Assembly: GCF_000384075.1 (NCBI RefSeq) | Contig: NZ_KB913025.1 | Span: 1,627,551 to 1,691,550, forward strand | DNA: 64,000 bases | Direction: 5' to 3' | Source: Methylovulum miyakonense HT12 | Lineage (GTDB): Bacteria > Pseudomonadota > Gammaproteobacteria > Methylococcales > Methylomonadaceae | Shown: positions 9,664-18,105 of the stretch, in pieces | Position numbering within the stretch: the first letter of the stretch is position 1 | How the letters are laid out: the number at the start of each line of letters is the position of its first letter | The notes under the pieces: model-generated | Seen by the model: only the letters and a program-made list of their open reading frames with translations | The model's database searches: none | What the model was told of the DNA's origin: nothing | Program-made: the position numbers and the translations under genes

Positions 9664-11163
9664 GTGCAAAAGAAACCACCTGAAATTGTTGCCGCTGTAG
9701 ACCTCGGTTCTAACAGTTTCCACATGATTGTTTGCAGCTTAAACAATGGCAAACTCATCACCTTGGACCAACTAAAAGAAATGGTCAGATTGGCTTCGGG
9801 GTTGGATAAGAATAATGTCCTTGATGCCGCGACCCAGCAACGGGCCTTGGCATGTTTGGAGCGGTTTGGCCAACGTATCCGCAACTTCCCCCCTGAAAGC
9901 GTCCGTATCGTCGGCACCAATACCTTGCGTGCCGCCAAAAATGCCCAGCAATTTCTGGTCAAAGCGGAACAGGCGTTGAACCATCCTATCCATATCATTT
10001 CGGGCATTGAAGAGGCGCGTTTGATTTACCAAGGCGTCGCCTTCAGTTTGGCTGCCCAGGGCAATTTACGGCTAGTCATGGACATTGGCGGCGGCAGCAC
10101 TGAATACATTATTGGTAGCGGCGAGACGCCACACAACAAAGAAAGCTTGCACATGGGTTGCGTTTCCGTCAGCAACTGGTTCTTCCCCGATGGCAAATTG
10201 TCCAAAGAAGCGTTCACAAAAGCCGTGCTGTTTGCCCAGCAGCAATTGGAGCCTTTGGAAACCAAATTTGAGCGTGGCAACTGGGACGAGGCCATAGGCG
10301 CGTCGGGGAGCTTACGGTCAATAGCTAGGGTGTTGGAGCTGAAAAATTGGAGCAACAACGGCATTACCCGTGCCGGGCTTGATCTGCTGGTCAGCCATCT
10401 CAACCAATGCACGCATATCAATGAGCTCAATCTGCCGGAGCTGGACACTGAACGCCTACCGGTGTTTCCAGGCGGCCTTGCCATTGCTTATGCCACTTTC
10501 AAAAGTTTGAACATTGACCAGATGACCCTCTCCGACGGCGCGCTAAGGGAAGGCCTGATCCAAGACTTATTGGGGCGTATCTATGACCAAGATATCCGCG
10601 CCGCGACCACGCAGTTGATCGCAGAACGTTACCATACTGACCAGCGGCATGCGGCACGGATCAAACAAACCGTCCATTACATCCTTGAAAACGCCACCAC
10701 GCAAATGGCGTTTGCCAGCGATGAAGATTGCCGGCAATTTATTGATTGGGCGGCCGACCTGCACGAAATTGGCCAAGACATTGCCCACAGCCAATACCAC
10801 AAACACAGTGCTTACATTATTGAGAATGGTGACTTGGCGGGGTTTTCCAAGCAAGACCAAATCTTGTTGGCGACCATTATCCGCTCACACCGCCGCAAGT
10901 TTTCCTTCTCCCGTTTTTTAAATTTGCCCGCGCCTTGGAACCAATGCGCACCTTATATCACCCTTATCTTAAGGTTGGCCGTGCTGTTGCGGCGTAACCG
11001 CCATGATGATGACCTGCCAGCGTTTAAAATCAGCCTAAGTAAAAGCAAAATGGTGCTGGCCTTCCCTAAGGATTGGTTGGCGCAATCGCCGTTGACTTAT
11101 ACGGATTTGACACAGGAGGCCGATTACCTAAGGGATGAGGGCTTTACCCTGATGTTTTCCTGA
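9664..11163 (+). CDS. ppx: Exopolyphosphatase / pppGpp phosphohydrolase (Ppx/GppA)
   Basis: 499 aa from a GTG start. The ASKHA-fold motifs are AAVDLGSNSFHMIV (residues 10-23), GTNTLRAAKN and DIGGGSTEYI (from 140). A C-terminal HD-like half contains WAADLHEIGQDIAHSQYHKHSAYI. The length of about 500 fits the two-lobed proteobacterial enzymes that cut polyphosphate or pppGpp; sequence alone does not separate Ppx from GppA. The unknown gene 8 bp downstream is probably in the same transcript. Confidence 0.93.
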   Translation: MQKKPPEIVAAVDLGSNSFHMIVCSLNNGKLITLDQLKEMVRLASGLDKNNVLDAATQQRALACLERFGQRIRNFPPESVRIVGTNTLRAAKNAQQFLVKAEQALNHPIHIISGIEEARLIYQGVAFSLAAQGNLRLVMDIGGGSTEYIIGSGETPHNKESLHMGCVSVSNWFFPDGKLSKEAFTKAVLFAQQQLEPLETKFERGNWDEAIGASGSLRSIARVLELKNWSNNGITRAGLDLLVSHLNQCTHINELNLPELDTERLPVFPGGLAIAYATFKSLNIDQMTLSDGALREGLIQDLLGRIYDQDIRAATTQLIAERYHTDQRHAARIKQTVHYILENATTQMAFASDEDCRQFIDWAADLHEIGQDIAHSQYHKHSAYIIENGDLAGFSKQDQILLATIIRSHRRKFSFSRFLNLPAPWNQCAPYITLILRLAVLLRRNRHDDDLPAFKISLSKSKMVLAFPKDWLAQSPLTYTDLTQEADYLRDEGFTLMFS

Positions 11164-11171
11164 CCGCTGGC

Positions 11172-12434
11172 ATGATCAAGCACATATTACGCTTACCGGC
11201 TTACTGCCTTGGCGCATTGGTTTTGATGTGTGTGGCCATTGTATTGTTTGCTGTCAGTGACCACCCCGATGTTAAATTGGGGTGGTCGTTAAGCCATAAA
11301 GATGTGCTGCGGGCACAAAAAATACTCCGTGAAGGTTCAAAAACTAAGCCTGACGAGATCGGCACCTTGGAACTGAGTAAGGAAGACCTCAACCTTGCCG
11401 CCAACTACTTGTTAAACCGTTACAGCAAAAGCGCCGTCGACATTTCCCTGAAAGACAATAAGCTCAAGTTTATCGTCACCGCCACATTGCCGGAAAACTC
11501 CCTCGGTAAATACCTGAACATCACGTTGCGCTTAGGCAATGTCGATGGCAACCCATTGCCTACCATCACCAAATTTAAGGCGGGCAAATTGTTGCTGCCT
11601 TCAAGTTTGGCCAGCCACCTTATTGATTACGGCATCAGGCATTCATCGTTGAACAATTACTTCCTGCTAGCCACCCGCCAGATCAAAGCCGTAAAAATAG
11701 CCCCGGAAAAAATAACCCTGCAATATTTTTCCGACATGGAAACACTGATACAGGCCCGCCAATTGCTCACGCCTGTCTCCGACGACACGGTTTTTAATGG
11801 CTATCAAAAGAAACTGGCGGAAGTGGTCAGCCAACACGACCATAAGTGGCTGTTATCCCTAGCGGATTTGTTAAAGCCTTTGTTTGCCATGGCGTATCAA
11901 CGTTCAAATTTGGGCAATGCGATTGAAGAAAACAAAATCGCGATTTTTGTGATTAACGACTACGTCAACAAGCACCAGACCCATCGGTTCCTTTCCTCAA
12001 AAACAGTGGCGGGCCACTACTACCCGGTCTATATGTATAAAAGGAATGATTTGGCGCAGCATTTTATTGGTTCGGCGGCGCTTACCGCCTCAATGAACGG
12101 CCAACTTTCTAAAGTGGTTGGTGAGGAAAAAGAGCTCAGTGACGCCGAAGCGGGCAGTGGTTTCAGTTTTGTCGACTTGGCCGCCGATAAAGCCGGCACC
12201 CGTTTTGGTGAACTCGCTACGGCATCACCCGAAAAAGCCCGGAAACTGCAAAAAGCCGTTTCGGAAATTAAGGATTACCGTGACATCATGCCTGACCCGA
12301 CTAATTTGCCTGAACACATGAACGCCAGCGAGTTTAAAAGCCGTTACATTTCCACCAGTAGCCCAATTTATCAGGATTTGTCAGAAAAAATAGACGGGAG
12401 CATTGCCGCGATACCGTTGTATAGCTTGGATTGA
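11172..12434 (+). CDS. Membrane-anchored protein of unknown function
   Basis: 420 aa. One N-terminal hydrophobic segment (residues 7-28) would anchor it with the bulk in the periplasm. The body is soluble: an alpha/beta region with LSKEDLNLAANYLLNRY at about 76-92, beta-rich stretches at 95-140, and a mostly helical C-terminal half. No catalytic motif is recognised. The ATG lies 8 bp after the ppx stop, which suggests a bicistronic unit. Possible role in polyphosphate or envelope physiology is only a guess from context. Confidence 0.8.
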   Translation: MIKHILRLPAYCLGALVLMCVAIVLFAVSDHPDVKLGWSLSHKDVLRAQKILREGSKTKPDEIGTLELSKEDLNLAANYLLNRYSKSAVDISLKDNKLKFIVTATLPENSLGKYLNITLRLGNVDGNPLPTITKFKAGKLLLPSSLASHLIDYGIRHSSLNNYFLLATRQIKAVKIAPEKITLQYFSDMETLIQARQLLTPVSDDTVFNGYQKKLAEVVSQHDHKWLLSLADLLKPLFAMAYQRSNLGNAIEENKIAIFVINDYVNKHQTHRFLSSKTVAGHYYPVYMYKRNDLAQHFIGSAALTASMNGQLSKVVGEEKELSDAEAGSGFSFVDLAADKAGTRFGELATASPEKARKLQKAVSEIKDYRDIMPDPTNLPEHMNASEFKSRYISTSSPIYQDLSEKIDGSIAAIPLYSLD

Positions 12435-12453
12435 ACGCAAAGAGCTTGGCTTT

Positions 12454-12619
12454 GGGCTAGTGCTCAGCCAATGATTTTTTTGTCGGGTCAATAACCCCGG
12501 GGCGGACGGTTGCCCGCCTTTTTTAGGGGCCGTACTGAAACCCGCCGCGATCAGGCGAGCAACCGCTCGCCCCCTACGAAAATAATGCCGACCATTCAAG
12601 ATTGACTGAGTACTAGCCC
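12454..12619. repeat. MITE-like element with 19-bp terminal inverted repeats
   Basis: The spacer after the ppx-linked gene is bounded by GGGCTAGTGCTCAGCCAAT (12454-12472) and its near complement (12601-12619), 17 of 19 matching. Inside are a hairpin GGCGAGC-AACC-GCTCGCC (12554-12571) and a short GC stem followed by a T run (12501-12524) that could end transcription of the upstream genes. There is no coding frame of note. I see no clear target duplication, so mobility is not proven. Confidence 0.5.
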
Positions 12620-12858
12620 CGTAATCTGCAATGCAATAGGCGCCATGCAGGGAAAGGCTATTGAAAAATGGGCGGCGTAAATCCAAGCCCAAATAATTTC
12701 ACCGCCCCAAAATGTGATTGTTCCCGGTGTTTTAAAGAGTTTGCCCTTAGCCATATTCCCCATAAACCCGGAACATGCCCATCATTAACACCTGACACTT
12801 TTTCTGGGCATATAATGGCAACAATTATTTCAAGCTGTGCGTCTTAAGGATTTAAATC

Positions 12859-13812
12859 ATGCAATCATTTTTACTTAATGGGTTAAAGCGCTTTGCCACC
12901 CTTACTTCCGGTTTGGGAGGGCAAAAAAAACTGTTCACCCTGATTTATCATCGGGTACTTGACCAACCTGATTTTATGCGCCCCGGTGAAGTGGATAAAA
13001 AGGCTTTTGCTTGGCAGATGCAATTATTGGCGGATTATTTTAATGTGTTGCCGCTGGATGAAGCCTTGGGGCGTTTGCAGGACGGCACTTTGCCATCCCG
13101 GGCGGTCGCCATCACCTTTGATGATGGGTATGCGGACAACCTTTACAATGCCGTGCCTATCCTTAAGCAGCATGGTTTGAACGCGACATTTTTTATCGCC
13201 TCCGGCTATCTCGACGGCGGGCGTATGTGGAACGACACTATTGTCGAAGCGGTAAGGCTTATGCCCCAAACGGCACTCGATCTGGGCGGCATTGGTTTGG
13301 GGACATTCGCTATTGCCACGCCTGCCCAAAAAGCCGCGGCTGCCAGTGCGGTCCTAAAAAAATTAAAGCATCTGGAGCCTTCGCGACGTTTGGCATATGC
13401 CCAATTTATCGGCGGGCAAGTCGCGCAATTGCCTAATGACTTAATGCTGACCTCCAGCCAGTTGATAGAATTGCATGGACATGGTATGGAAATAGGCGGG
13501 CATACGGTGACCCATCCGATTTTAGCCAAATTGGATGGCGAAGCTGCCCGGGAAGAGGTTTGCGGGAACAAAAAAAGTTTAGAACAGTTGTTGGATGCCC
13601 CATTGCGTTATTTTGCATACCCTAACGGCAAATTGGGCGAAGATTATCTGCTTGAACATAGGGATATGGTTAAACAAAGCCAATATTTGGCGGCCTTTTC
13701 AACACATGCCGGCGTTGCCGGCCAATGCGGGGATTTATGGCAATTGCCTAGGTTTACGCCGTGGGATCAAAATCCGGTAAAATTTATGTTTAGAATGGCA
13801 AGCATGTATTAG
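12859..13812 (+). CDS. Polysaccharide deacetylase family protein
   Basis: 317 aa. NodB-fold motifs are present: TFDDGYADN (from residue 86, metal-binding Asp) and GGHTVTHP (His pair at about 215 and 219). RYFAYPNGKLG is the later motif. The family removes N- or O-acetyl groups from polysaccharides. No signal peptide is obvious, so it may act in the cytoplasm or on a membrane-linked glycan. The gene opens the polysaccharide locus. Its TAG stop is made by the junction with the IS element: T is host DNA, AG is the first two IS bases. Without the insertion the frame would run six codons further, to CTKANQ plus Cys and stop. The loss is probably harmless. Confidence 0.9.
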   Translation: MQSFLLNGLKRFATLTSGLGGQKKLFTLIYHRVLDQPDFMRPGEVDKKAFAWQMQLLADYFNVLPLDEALGRLQDGTLPSRAVAITFDDGYADNLYNAVPILKQHGLNATFFIASGYLDGGRMWNDTIVEAVRLMPQTALDLGGIGLGTFAIATPAQKAAAASAVLKKLKHLEPSRRLAYAQFIGGQVAQLPNDLMLTSSQLIELHGHGMEIGGHTVTHPILAKLDGEAAREEVCGNKKSLEQLLDAPLRYFAYPNGKLGEDYLLEHRDMVKQSQYLAAFSTHAGVAGQCGDLWQLPRFTPWDQNPVKFMFRMASMY

Positions 13813-13821
13813 ACATCTTTC

Positions 13822-14415
13822 CTAAATACAGGCATATCTCAAGTTGACCAATGCAGCCACCAAATTCCAGGTCAGGGAGTAGTTTTTGTGTTTTCCCCGA
13901 TAAACGTCCTTGACGATCCTGAAAATCTTGCATCGGCGGTTGACATGCTCAATGAAAACCCGCTGTTTTGAAAGGATTTTATTGTGGGCTTTGTCTTCGG
14001 CAGAAAGAGGCTTGCCTTTTTGCTTTTTGATAGGCAAAGTCGAATTCCGGTGATGGCCGTGCATCCCTTGGTATCCCGAATCCGCCAACAGGTTGGCTTT
14101 AGGGTGCAGCAACAGGCGGCAGCCTTTGAAGACGGCAAAGTCGTGTTGCCGCCCTTTGCCCACCACTACGGACAGGATGGCCAGCGTCAACGCGCAGATG
14201 ACCAACTGGGCCTTAACCGTGTGGCGTTTTTTTTCCTGAGTAGAAGGCTTTCTGGCCTTTGACGGGGCGTTCGATGGGCTGTTCCGACACGTCAACGGCC
14301 AAGGTGGCGGCAGGGTCTTCCAACAGCGCCTTGCGCTTGGGGAGCCTTTCAATTTTGACCAACTGCCTGGCAGTGCGCGAATACACTTTATGGCAATACG
14401 ACTCGCTGATGCCAA
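13822..14415 (-). CDS. IS5-family transposase, C-terminal frame (orfB)
   Basis: The functional part begins about residue 60 of this frame, at KKRHTVKAQLV, after the slippery run. It contains the second catalytic Asp in LADSGYQG and the Glu in VFIEHVNRRCK, completing the DDE triad begun in orfA. The upstream 60 or so residues of the frame overlap orfA and are not transposase-like. Expression probably depends on frameshifting or transcript slippage. Confidence 0.85.
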   Translation of the reverse strand: MASASRIAIKCIRALPGSWSKLKGSPSARRCWKTLPPPWPLTCRNSPSNAPSKARKPSTQEKKRHTVKAQLVICALTLAILSVVVGKGRQHDFAVFKGCRLLLHPKANLLADSGYQGMHGHHRNSTLPIKKQKGKPLSAEDKAHNKILSKQRVFIEHVNRRCKIFRIVKDVYRGKHKNYSLTWNLVAALVNLRYACI

Positions 14416-14659
14416 AGACCGCCCCTAAGTTTATCAAGGTCGGATAGTGGCGGAGGTAATAAAGTGTCAGTAGCAGGCGGTCTTCCGCTGCCAGTTTACT
14501 GTCCTTCCGGCCTCGCCGTGTCAGCGGGCTGAGGTTTTTTTGTTCGCTGATGTAAGCGCACAGCTTGCCGTTGAGATGCTGGAAATTTTCCTTTGACAGC
14601 CCGACCAGCCGTTTGAATTCTTCGGGGTTGTCGGTGGGCAGCTGGGCATAGGTTTTCAT
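14213..14659 (-). CDS. IS5-family transposase, N-terminal frame (orfA)
   Basis: 148 aa. The N-terminal helix-turn-helix of DDE_Tnp_4-type transposases is followed by GISESYCHKVYSRT and the first catalytic Asp in LAVDVSEQPIERP. The frame ends soon after an A8 run (14227-14234 on the plus strand as T8). Adding one A at this run by slippage would join it to the second frame as YSGKKKRHTVK, which agrees with the family pattern. Confidence 0.88.
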   Translation of the reverse strand: MKTYAQLPTDNPEEFKRLVGLSKENFQHLNGKLCAYISEQKNLSPLTRRGRKDSKLAAEDRLLLTLYYLRHYPTLINLGAVFGISESYCHKVYSRTARQLVKIERLPKRKALLEDPAATLAVDVSEQPIERPVKGQKAFYSGKKTPHG

Positions 14660-14962
14660 GGCTTTTGGGCGGCATCAGGAAGGTTGCCCATTTTAACCTT
14701 ATTGGGGTTTATTTAATCTGTATTATTTAGGAAAGATGTCTATTGTACAAAAGCCAATCAATGTTAAGCCGATCAAACCCGATCAGCCATTGGCCATTAT
14801 CCGGACTGGTTTTTTGTTGGCGGGGTGCGGTGATAGCCGGTGATTTCTGGCGGCCTTTGGGTCAAAAATCAGTTTTTTGGGTATTGTGAAAACCAACGTC
14901 CCGTCATTGCCAAATTCGGATGGTTGTGACAAAGTCCCTTATTATTTTCTGTGAGCCCGACA

Positions 14963-15655
14963 ATGATCCCGCGCAATTATTACGTTAAGTGCCTACCTTG
15001 GCTTTGTTTTTTAATTTTTGTCAGTGTTAACAATGCTAAGGCCGACTCAATGGCGGCCCCTTGGGTTGGGGTGTCGTTTTCTGGTGAATCCTGCGATGGG
15101 GGGCACCAGGCCTATGGCCCCTATGATTACACTAATGCTAAGCATAGGGCGCTCAATCTGCCGATTGTTGAGGAATATCACTTCACCAAGGATGTGCAAA
15201 TGTTGGTCAAAGGGAACACGGGTTACCTCAGGGACGACCTCGACTATACGTTAAAAGCTTTTCCAAATCATCATAAGGCATTAAATTCAATAATAAATTA
15301 TCAATTGATTTATAAGTATGACATCGAAAAAAAACGGAAGGATGCCTTAAATTCCCCGGTCGAGTGTTATTTGCAAAGGGCGCTTCGTTTTTCACCCAAT
15401 GATATTGTCAGTTATATGCTTTATGCTTCCTATCTGAAGAAAACCCGCCATATCCCTGAAGCTGAGGCGGCTTATAAAAAAGCGCTTGGGATTGCCCCCG
15501 ATGAACTTGCGGTTAAGCACAGCTACGGTTTATTTTTGTTTGAGCTAAAAAAATACCCTGAAGCTTTGGAAATGGCCAAGGCCATCTATGCGAAAAATTA
15601 TCCCAAGCAAAAACTTAAGGAGTTGTTAGTAAAATCAGGACATTGGCAAAAGTAA
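14963..15655 (+). CDS. Exported tetratricopeptide-repeat protein
   Basis: 230 aa from the ATG at 14963; a GTG at 14951 would add four residues. The N-terminal segment (LPWLCFLIFVSVNNAKA) is a signal peptide. Two to three TPR units occupy the C-terminal half (PNDIVSYMLYASYLKKTRHI and the unit that follows), with typical Tyr/Ala spacing. Only 4 bp separate it from the O-antigen-ligase-like gene, so the two are co-transcribed. TPR proteins in polysaccharide loci usually hold export or ligation complexes together; this role is inferred. Confidence 0.8.
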   Translation: MIPRNYYVKCLPWLCFLIFVSVNNAKADSMAAPWVGVSFSGESCDGGHQAYGPYDYTNAKHRALNLPIVEEYHFTKDVQMLVKGNTGYLRDDLDYTLKAFPNHHKALNSIINYQLIYKYDIEKKRKDALNSPVECYLQRALRFSPNDIVSYMLYASYLKKTRHIPEAEAAYKKALGIAPDELAVKHSYGLFLFELKKYPEALEMAKAIYAKNYPKQKLKELLVKSGHWQK

Positions 15656-15659
15656 ACCT

Positions 15660-16910
15660 ATGAGGGATATTTTAGTCACATTATTATTTTTTGTCGGTGC
15701 CTGCTATACGCTAAAGAGGCCCCATATAGGAATTCTGGTCTGGTCATGGCTGGGCTATATGAACCCCCATCGCTTATGTTTTGGCTTTGCGTATAACCTC
15801 CCTTTATCTTACATAATCGGCCTTTTGACCAGTGTCGCTTATTTGTTCTCCAAAGAACGGAAAACTTTGCCGAAAGATAAGCTGGTCGTGTTGATTATCG
15901 TTTTTATAGCTTGGATGGGCATCACAACCTTATTTGCTTTCAACAGCGAACTTGCGGGGGATTATTATTTTAGGGTGCTCAAGATTCAAATCCCTATCAT
16001 CTTGACGCTCATCATGTTCAATAACAAAGAGCGTATCCATCAATTGCTTTGGGTGATTATCCTGTCCATAGGCTATTTTGGGGTTAAAGGCGGAATATTT
16101 ACCATAGCCAGTGGTGGCGGCTATCGGGTTTATGGCCCTCCGGAGTCATTTATAGAAGAAAATAATGCCTTAGCGGTTGCCGAATTGATGGTGACGCCAT
16201 TAATGGCCTATATGCGTAACCAACTTGACAAAAATTGGCAAAAACAATTGATGTCGTTGTGTATTGTGACCATGGTCTTTGCCGCGATAGGTTCGCAATC
16301 CAGGGGGGCTTTTTTGGCCATCAGTGCCGTAGGCGGGTATTTCTGGTTGCAAAGCAATAAAAAAATACCTGTGGCTTTGGCATTGGTTGTTTTTGTCGCA
16401 TTATTGGCGGCGTTCCTTCCTGAATCCTGGTATCAAAGGATGAATACCATTGATACTTATGATCATGACGAATCGGCATTGGGGCGGATCCGCGCTTGGA
16501 CGCTCGCTTTCAATGTGGCCAACCATAATTTGTTTGGCGGCGGGTTCCTATTGTGGACAAAATACACTTACCTGCAATACTTGGAAGGCTTTCAAGAGTC
16601 GATGCCTGCGTATGTGGCCCACAGCATTTACTTTCATGTCTTGGGCGAACATGGTTGGATAGGCTTGTTCCTGTTCCTGCTAATATTTTATTTGGCTTGG
16701 CTATATTGCTCACAAATCGTCAAACTTTGTAAAAATAATCAAAGCGCCCAATGGATATCTGATTTGGCAAAAATGCTTAGGCTGAGCATCCTTGCCTACT
16801 TATCTGGCGGCGCTTTTTTAAGTTTGCCATATCTGGATTTGCCTTGGCATCTGGTCGCTATTGTCATTTTGCTGAAAGAGCAGGTTTCCCAACCGGCCAA
16901 ACCCCAATAA
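15660..16910 (+). CDS. O-antigen-ligase-like protein, exosortase-A-associated type
   Basis: 416 aa, about ten membrane spans. The start (MRDILVTLLFFVGACYTLKR followed by a GILVWSWLGYMNPHR motif) is characteristic of the putative O-glycosylation ligase of exosortase-A gene regions (TIGR03097 type). A Wzy_C-like centre contains SQSRGAFLAISAVGGYF, and the large periplasmic loop carries a late AHSIYFHVLGEHGWIGL motif. The family is thought to transfer or polymerise an undecaprenyl-linked glycan in the periplasm. No exosortase is seen in this window. Confidence 0.9.
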   Translation: MRDILVTLLFFVGACYTLKRPHIGILVWSWLGYMNPHRLCFGFAYNLPLSYIIGLLTSVAYLFSKERKTLPKDKLVVLIIVFIAWMGITTLFAFNSELAGDYYFRVLKIQIPIILTLIMFNNKERIHQLLWVIILSIGYFGVKGGIFTIASGGGYRVYGPPESFIEENNALAVAELMVTPLMAYMRNQLDKNWQKQLMSLCIVTMVFAAIGSQSRGAFLAISAVGGYFWLQSNKKIPVALALVVFVALLAAFLPESWYQRMNTIDTYDHDESALGRIRAWTLAFNVANHNLFGGGFLLWTKYTYLQYLEGFQESMPAYVAHSIYFHVLGEHGWIGLFLFLLIFYLAWLYCSQIVKLCKNNQSAQWISDLAKMLRLSILAYLSGGAFLSLPYLDLPWHLVAIVILLKEQVSQPAKPQ

Positions 16911-17015
16911 AAACCGCCTGTAGTGACGGCCTGCGCAATTGGAAAAGCTTGCAGTTGTACGGCCTATTACGATAAATTAAAAATAACAATGAATTTGACA
17001 CTTGAGTAAAACATC

Positions 17016-17261
17016 ATGGCAATCGAAAAACTGGTAAAAAATATCCTACGGCAACATCTTCAATTAGGTGATGTTGTGGATAGTTTCAATGCGGATACTC
17101 CCTTATTGGGAGCCTTGCCTGAGCTGGATTCGATGGGGGTTGTGAACATCATAACGGCTATTGAAGAAAATGTGGGTTGCGTGATTGAAGATGACGAAAT
17201 TAGTGCCGACTTATTTTCCACTTTTGGTAGCCTCACCGCATTTGTTGAGTCTAAGGTATGA
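17016..17261 (+). CDS. Acyl carrier protein, polysaccharide-locus type
   Basis: 81 aa. The phosphopantetheine site is Ser39 in ELDSMGVVNI. Helix pattern and acidic pI fit ACP. It overlaps the next gene by 4 bp. With the acyl-CoA ligase at 31.8 kb and the PLP decarboxylase at 30.6 kb it probably supplies an activated acyl or aminoacyl group to the glycan; such ACPs are a known companion of the exosortase-A set. Confidence 0.9.
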   Translation: MAIEKLVKNILRQHLQLGDVVDSFNADTPLLGALPELDSMGVVNIITAIEENVGCVIEDDEISADLFSTFGSLTAFVESKV

Positions 17262-18091
17262 GCCCTAGTTACCTCGCGGTTCAGCTGGCCCCCTTTTTTT
17301 TGCAGGGGACTCAAGGCAAGCTGTTTTGCCTGTTTGTGCCCCCTAAAGACGAACAGGCTGAAGTTCTGGTTTTTTTGCCGTCATTTGGTGAAGAGCTTAA
17401 CCGTTGCCGGGTGATGGTTGCGATGCAGGCGAGAATGCTTGCGGAACTTGGTGTCGGCTGTTTGTTGCTCGATTATTATGGCACTGGCGATAGCGAAGGG
17501 GATTTCGGTGAAACGCGCTGGGAGCAATGGCGGCAAGATGCCGAAACGGCCTGTGCATGGCTGTCCCGCCAAGGTTACCAACATATAGGCCTTTGGGGTT
17601 TACGGCTCGGTGCTATCCTGGCGGCTGAAATGGCCGAAGAAAATCCCGGCCGCTATACGCGCTTGTTGTTATGGCAACCCGTCCTTGAGGGCAAGGTGTT
17701 GTTGAACCAATTCTTCAGGATACGGCTGGCCATGTTGATGGATAGGGGGGGGGCTAGGGAAACGACCCAGCAGATGCGTGAGCAGTTACAACAGGGCCAG
17801 AACCTGGAAGTTGCGGGCTATGAAATCAACCCGCAATTGGCCTTGGCCATTGACAGCAAAAGCCTAATGGATATTGGGCGGCTCCCGGAGACGCTTAAGG
17901 TGGATTGGTTTGAAGCATTAATGGATGGGCAAACCGAGCCGGGCATGGCTAGCCAAAAAGTGTTAAGCAAGTGGCGGCAACTAGGTTCCCCAGTCGCCGT
18001 GCATCCTTTTACCGGGGTTGCGTTCTGGCAATTATATGAACGGGGATTGACCCCCGATTTGTTGGATAAGACAACCGCCATATTCCGTTGA
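17258..18091 (+). CDS. Alpha/beta hydrolase, exosortase-A-associated hydrolase 2 type
   Basis: 277 aa. An alpha/beta-hydrolase N-terminal half reads FLPSFGEELNRCR (oxyanion strand) and YYGTGDSEGDF. The nucleophile elbow is LWGLRLGA: the usual G-x-S-x-G serine is Arg here. That agrees with my memory of the family (TIGR03101), so it may be a non-catalytic or differently acting member. It sits between the ACP and the other hydrolase with 4-bp overlaps on each side. The substrate may be the ACP thioester, but this is inference. Confidence 0.85.
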   Translation: MSPSYLAVQLAPFFLQGTQGKLFCLFVPPKDEQAEVLVFLPSFGEELNRCRVMVAMQARMLAELGVGCLLLDYYGTGDSEGDFGETRWEQWRQDAETACAWLSRQGYQHIGLWGLRLGAILAAEMAEENPGRYTRLLLWQPVLEGKVLLNQFFRIRLAMLMDRGGARETTQQMREQLQQGQNLEVAGYEINPQLALAIDSKSLMDIGRLPETLKVDWFEALMDGQTEPGMASQKVLSKWRQLGSPVAVHPFTGVAFWQLYERGLTPDLLDKTTAIFR

Positions 18092-18105
18092 GTCAGTATT
18101 TCCAC

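Larger units (their letters stand above)
13811..14741 (-). mobile_element. IS5-family insertion sequence, apparently complete
   Basis: 931 bp bounded by perfect 18-bp inverted repeats AGACATCTTTCCTAAATA (13811-13828 and the complement at 14724-14741). The flanks carry a 3-bp direct repeat ATT (13808-13810 and 14742-14744), the usual TNN-sized duplication of this family. It holds two overlapping frames on the minus strand that together make one DDE transposase. The ends, TSD and both frames look intact, so the insertion may be recent. Confidence 0.93.
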
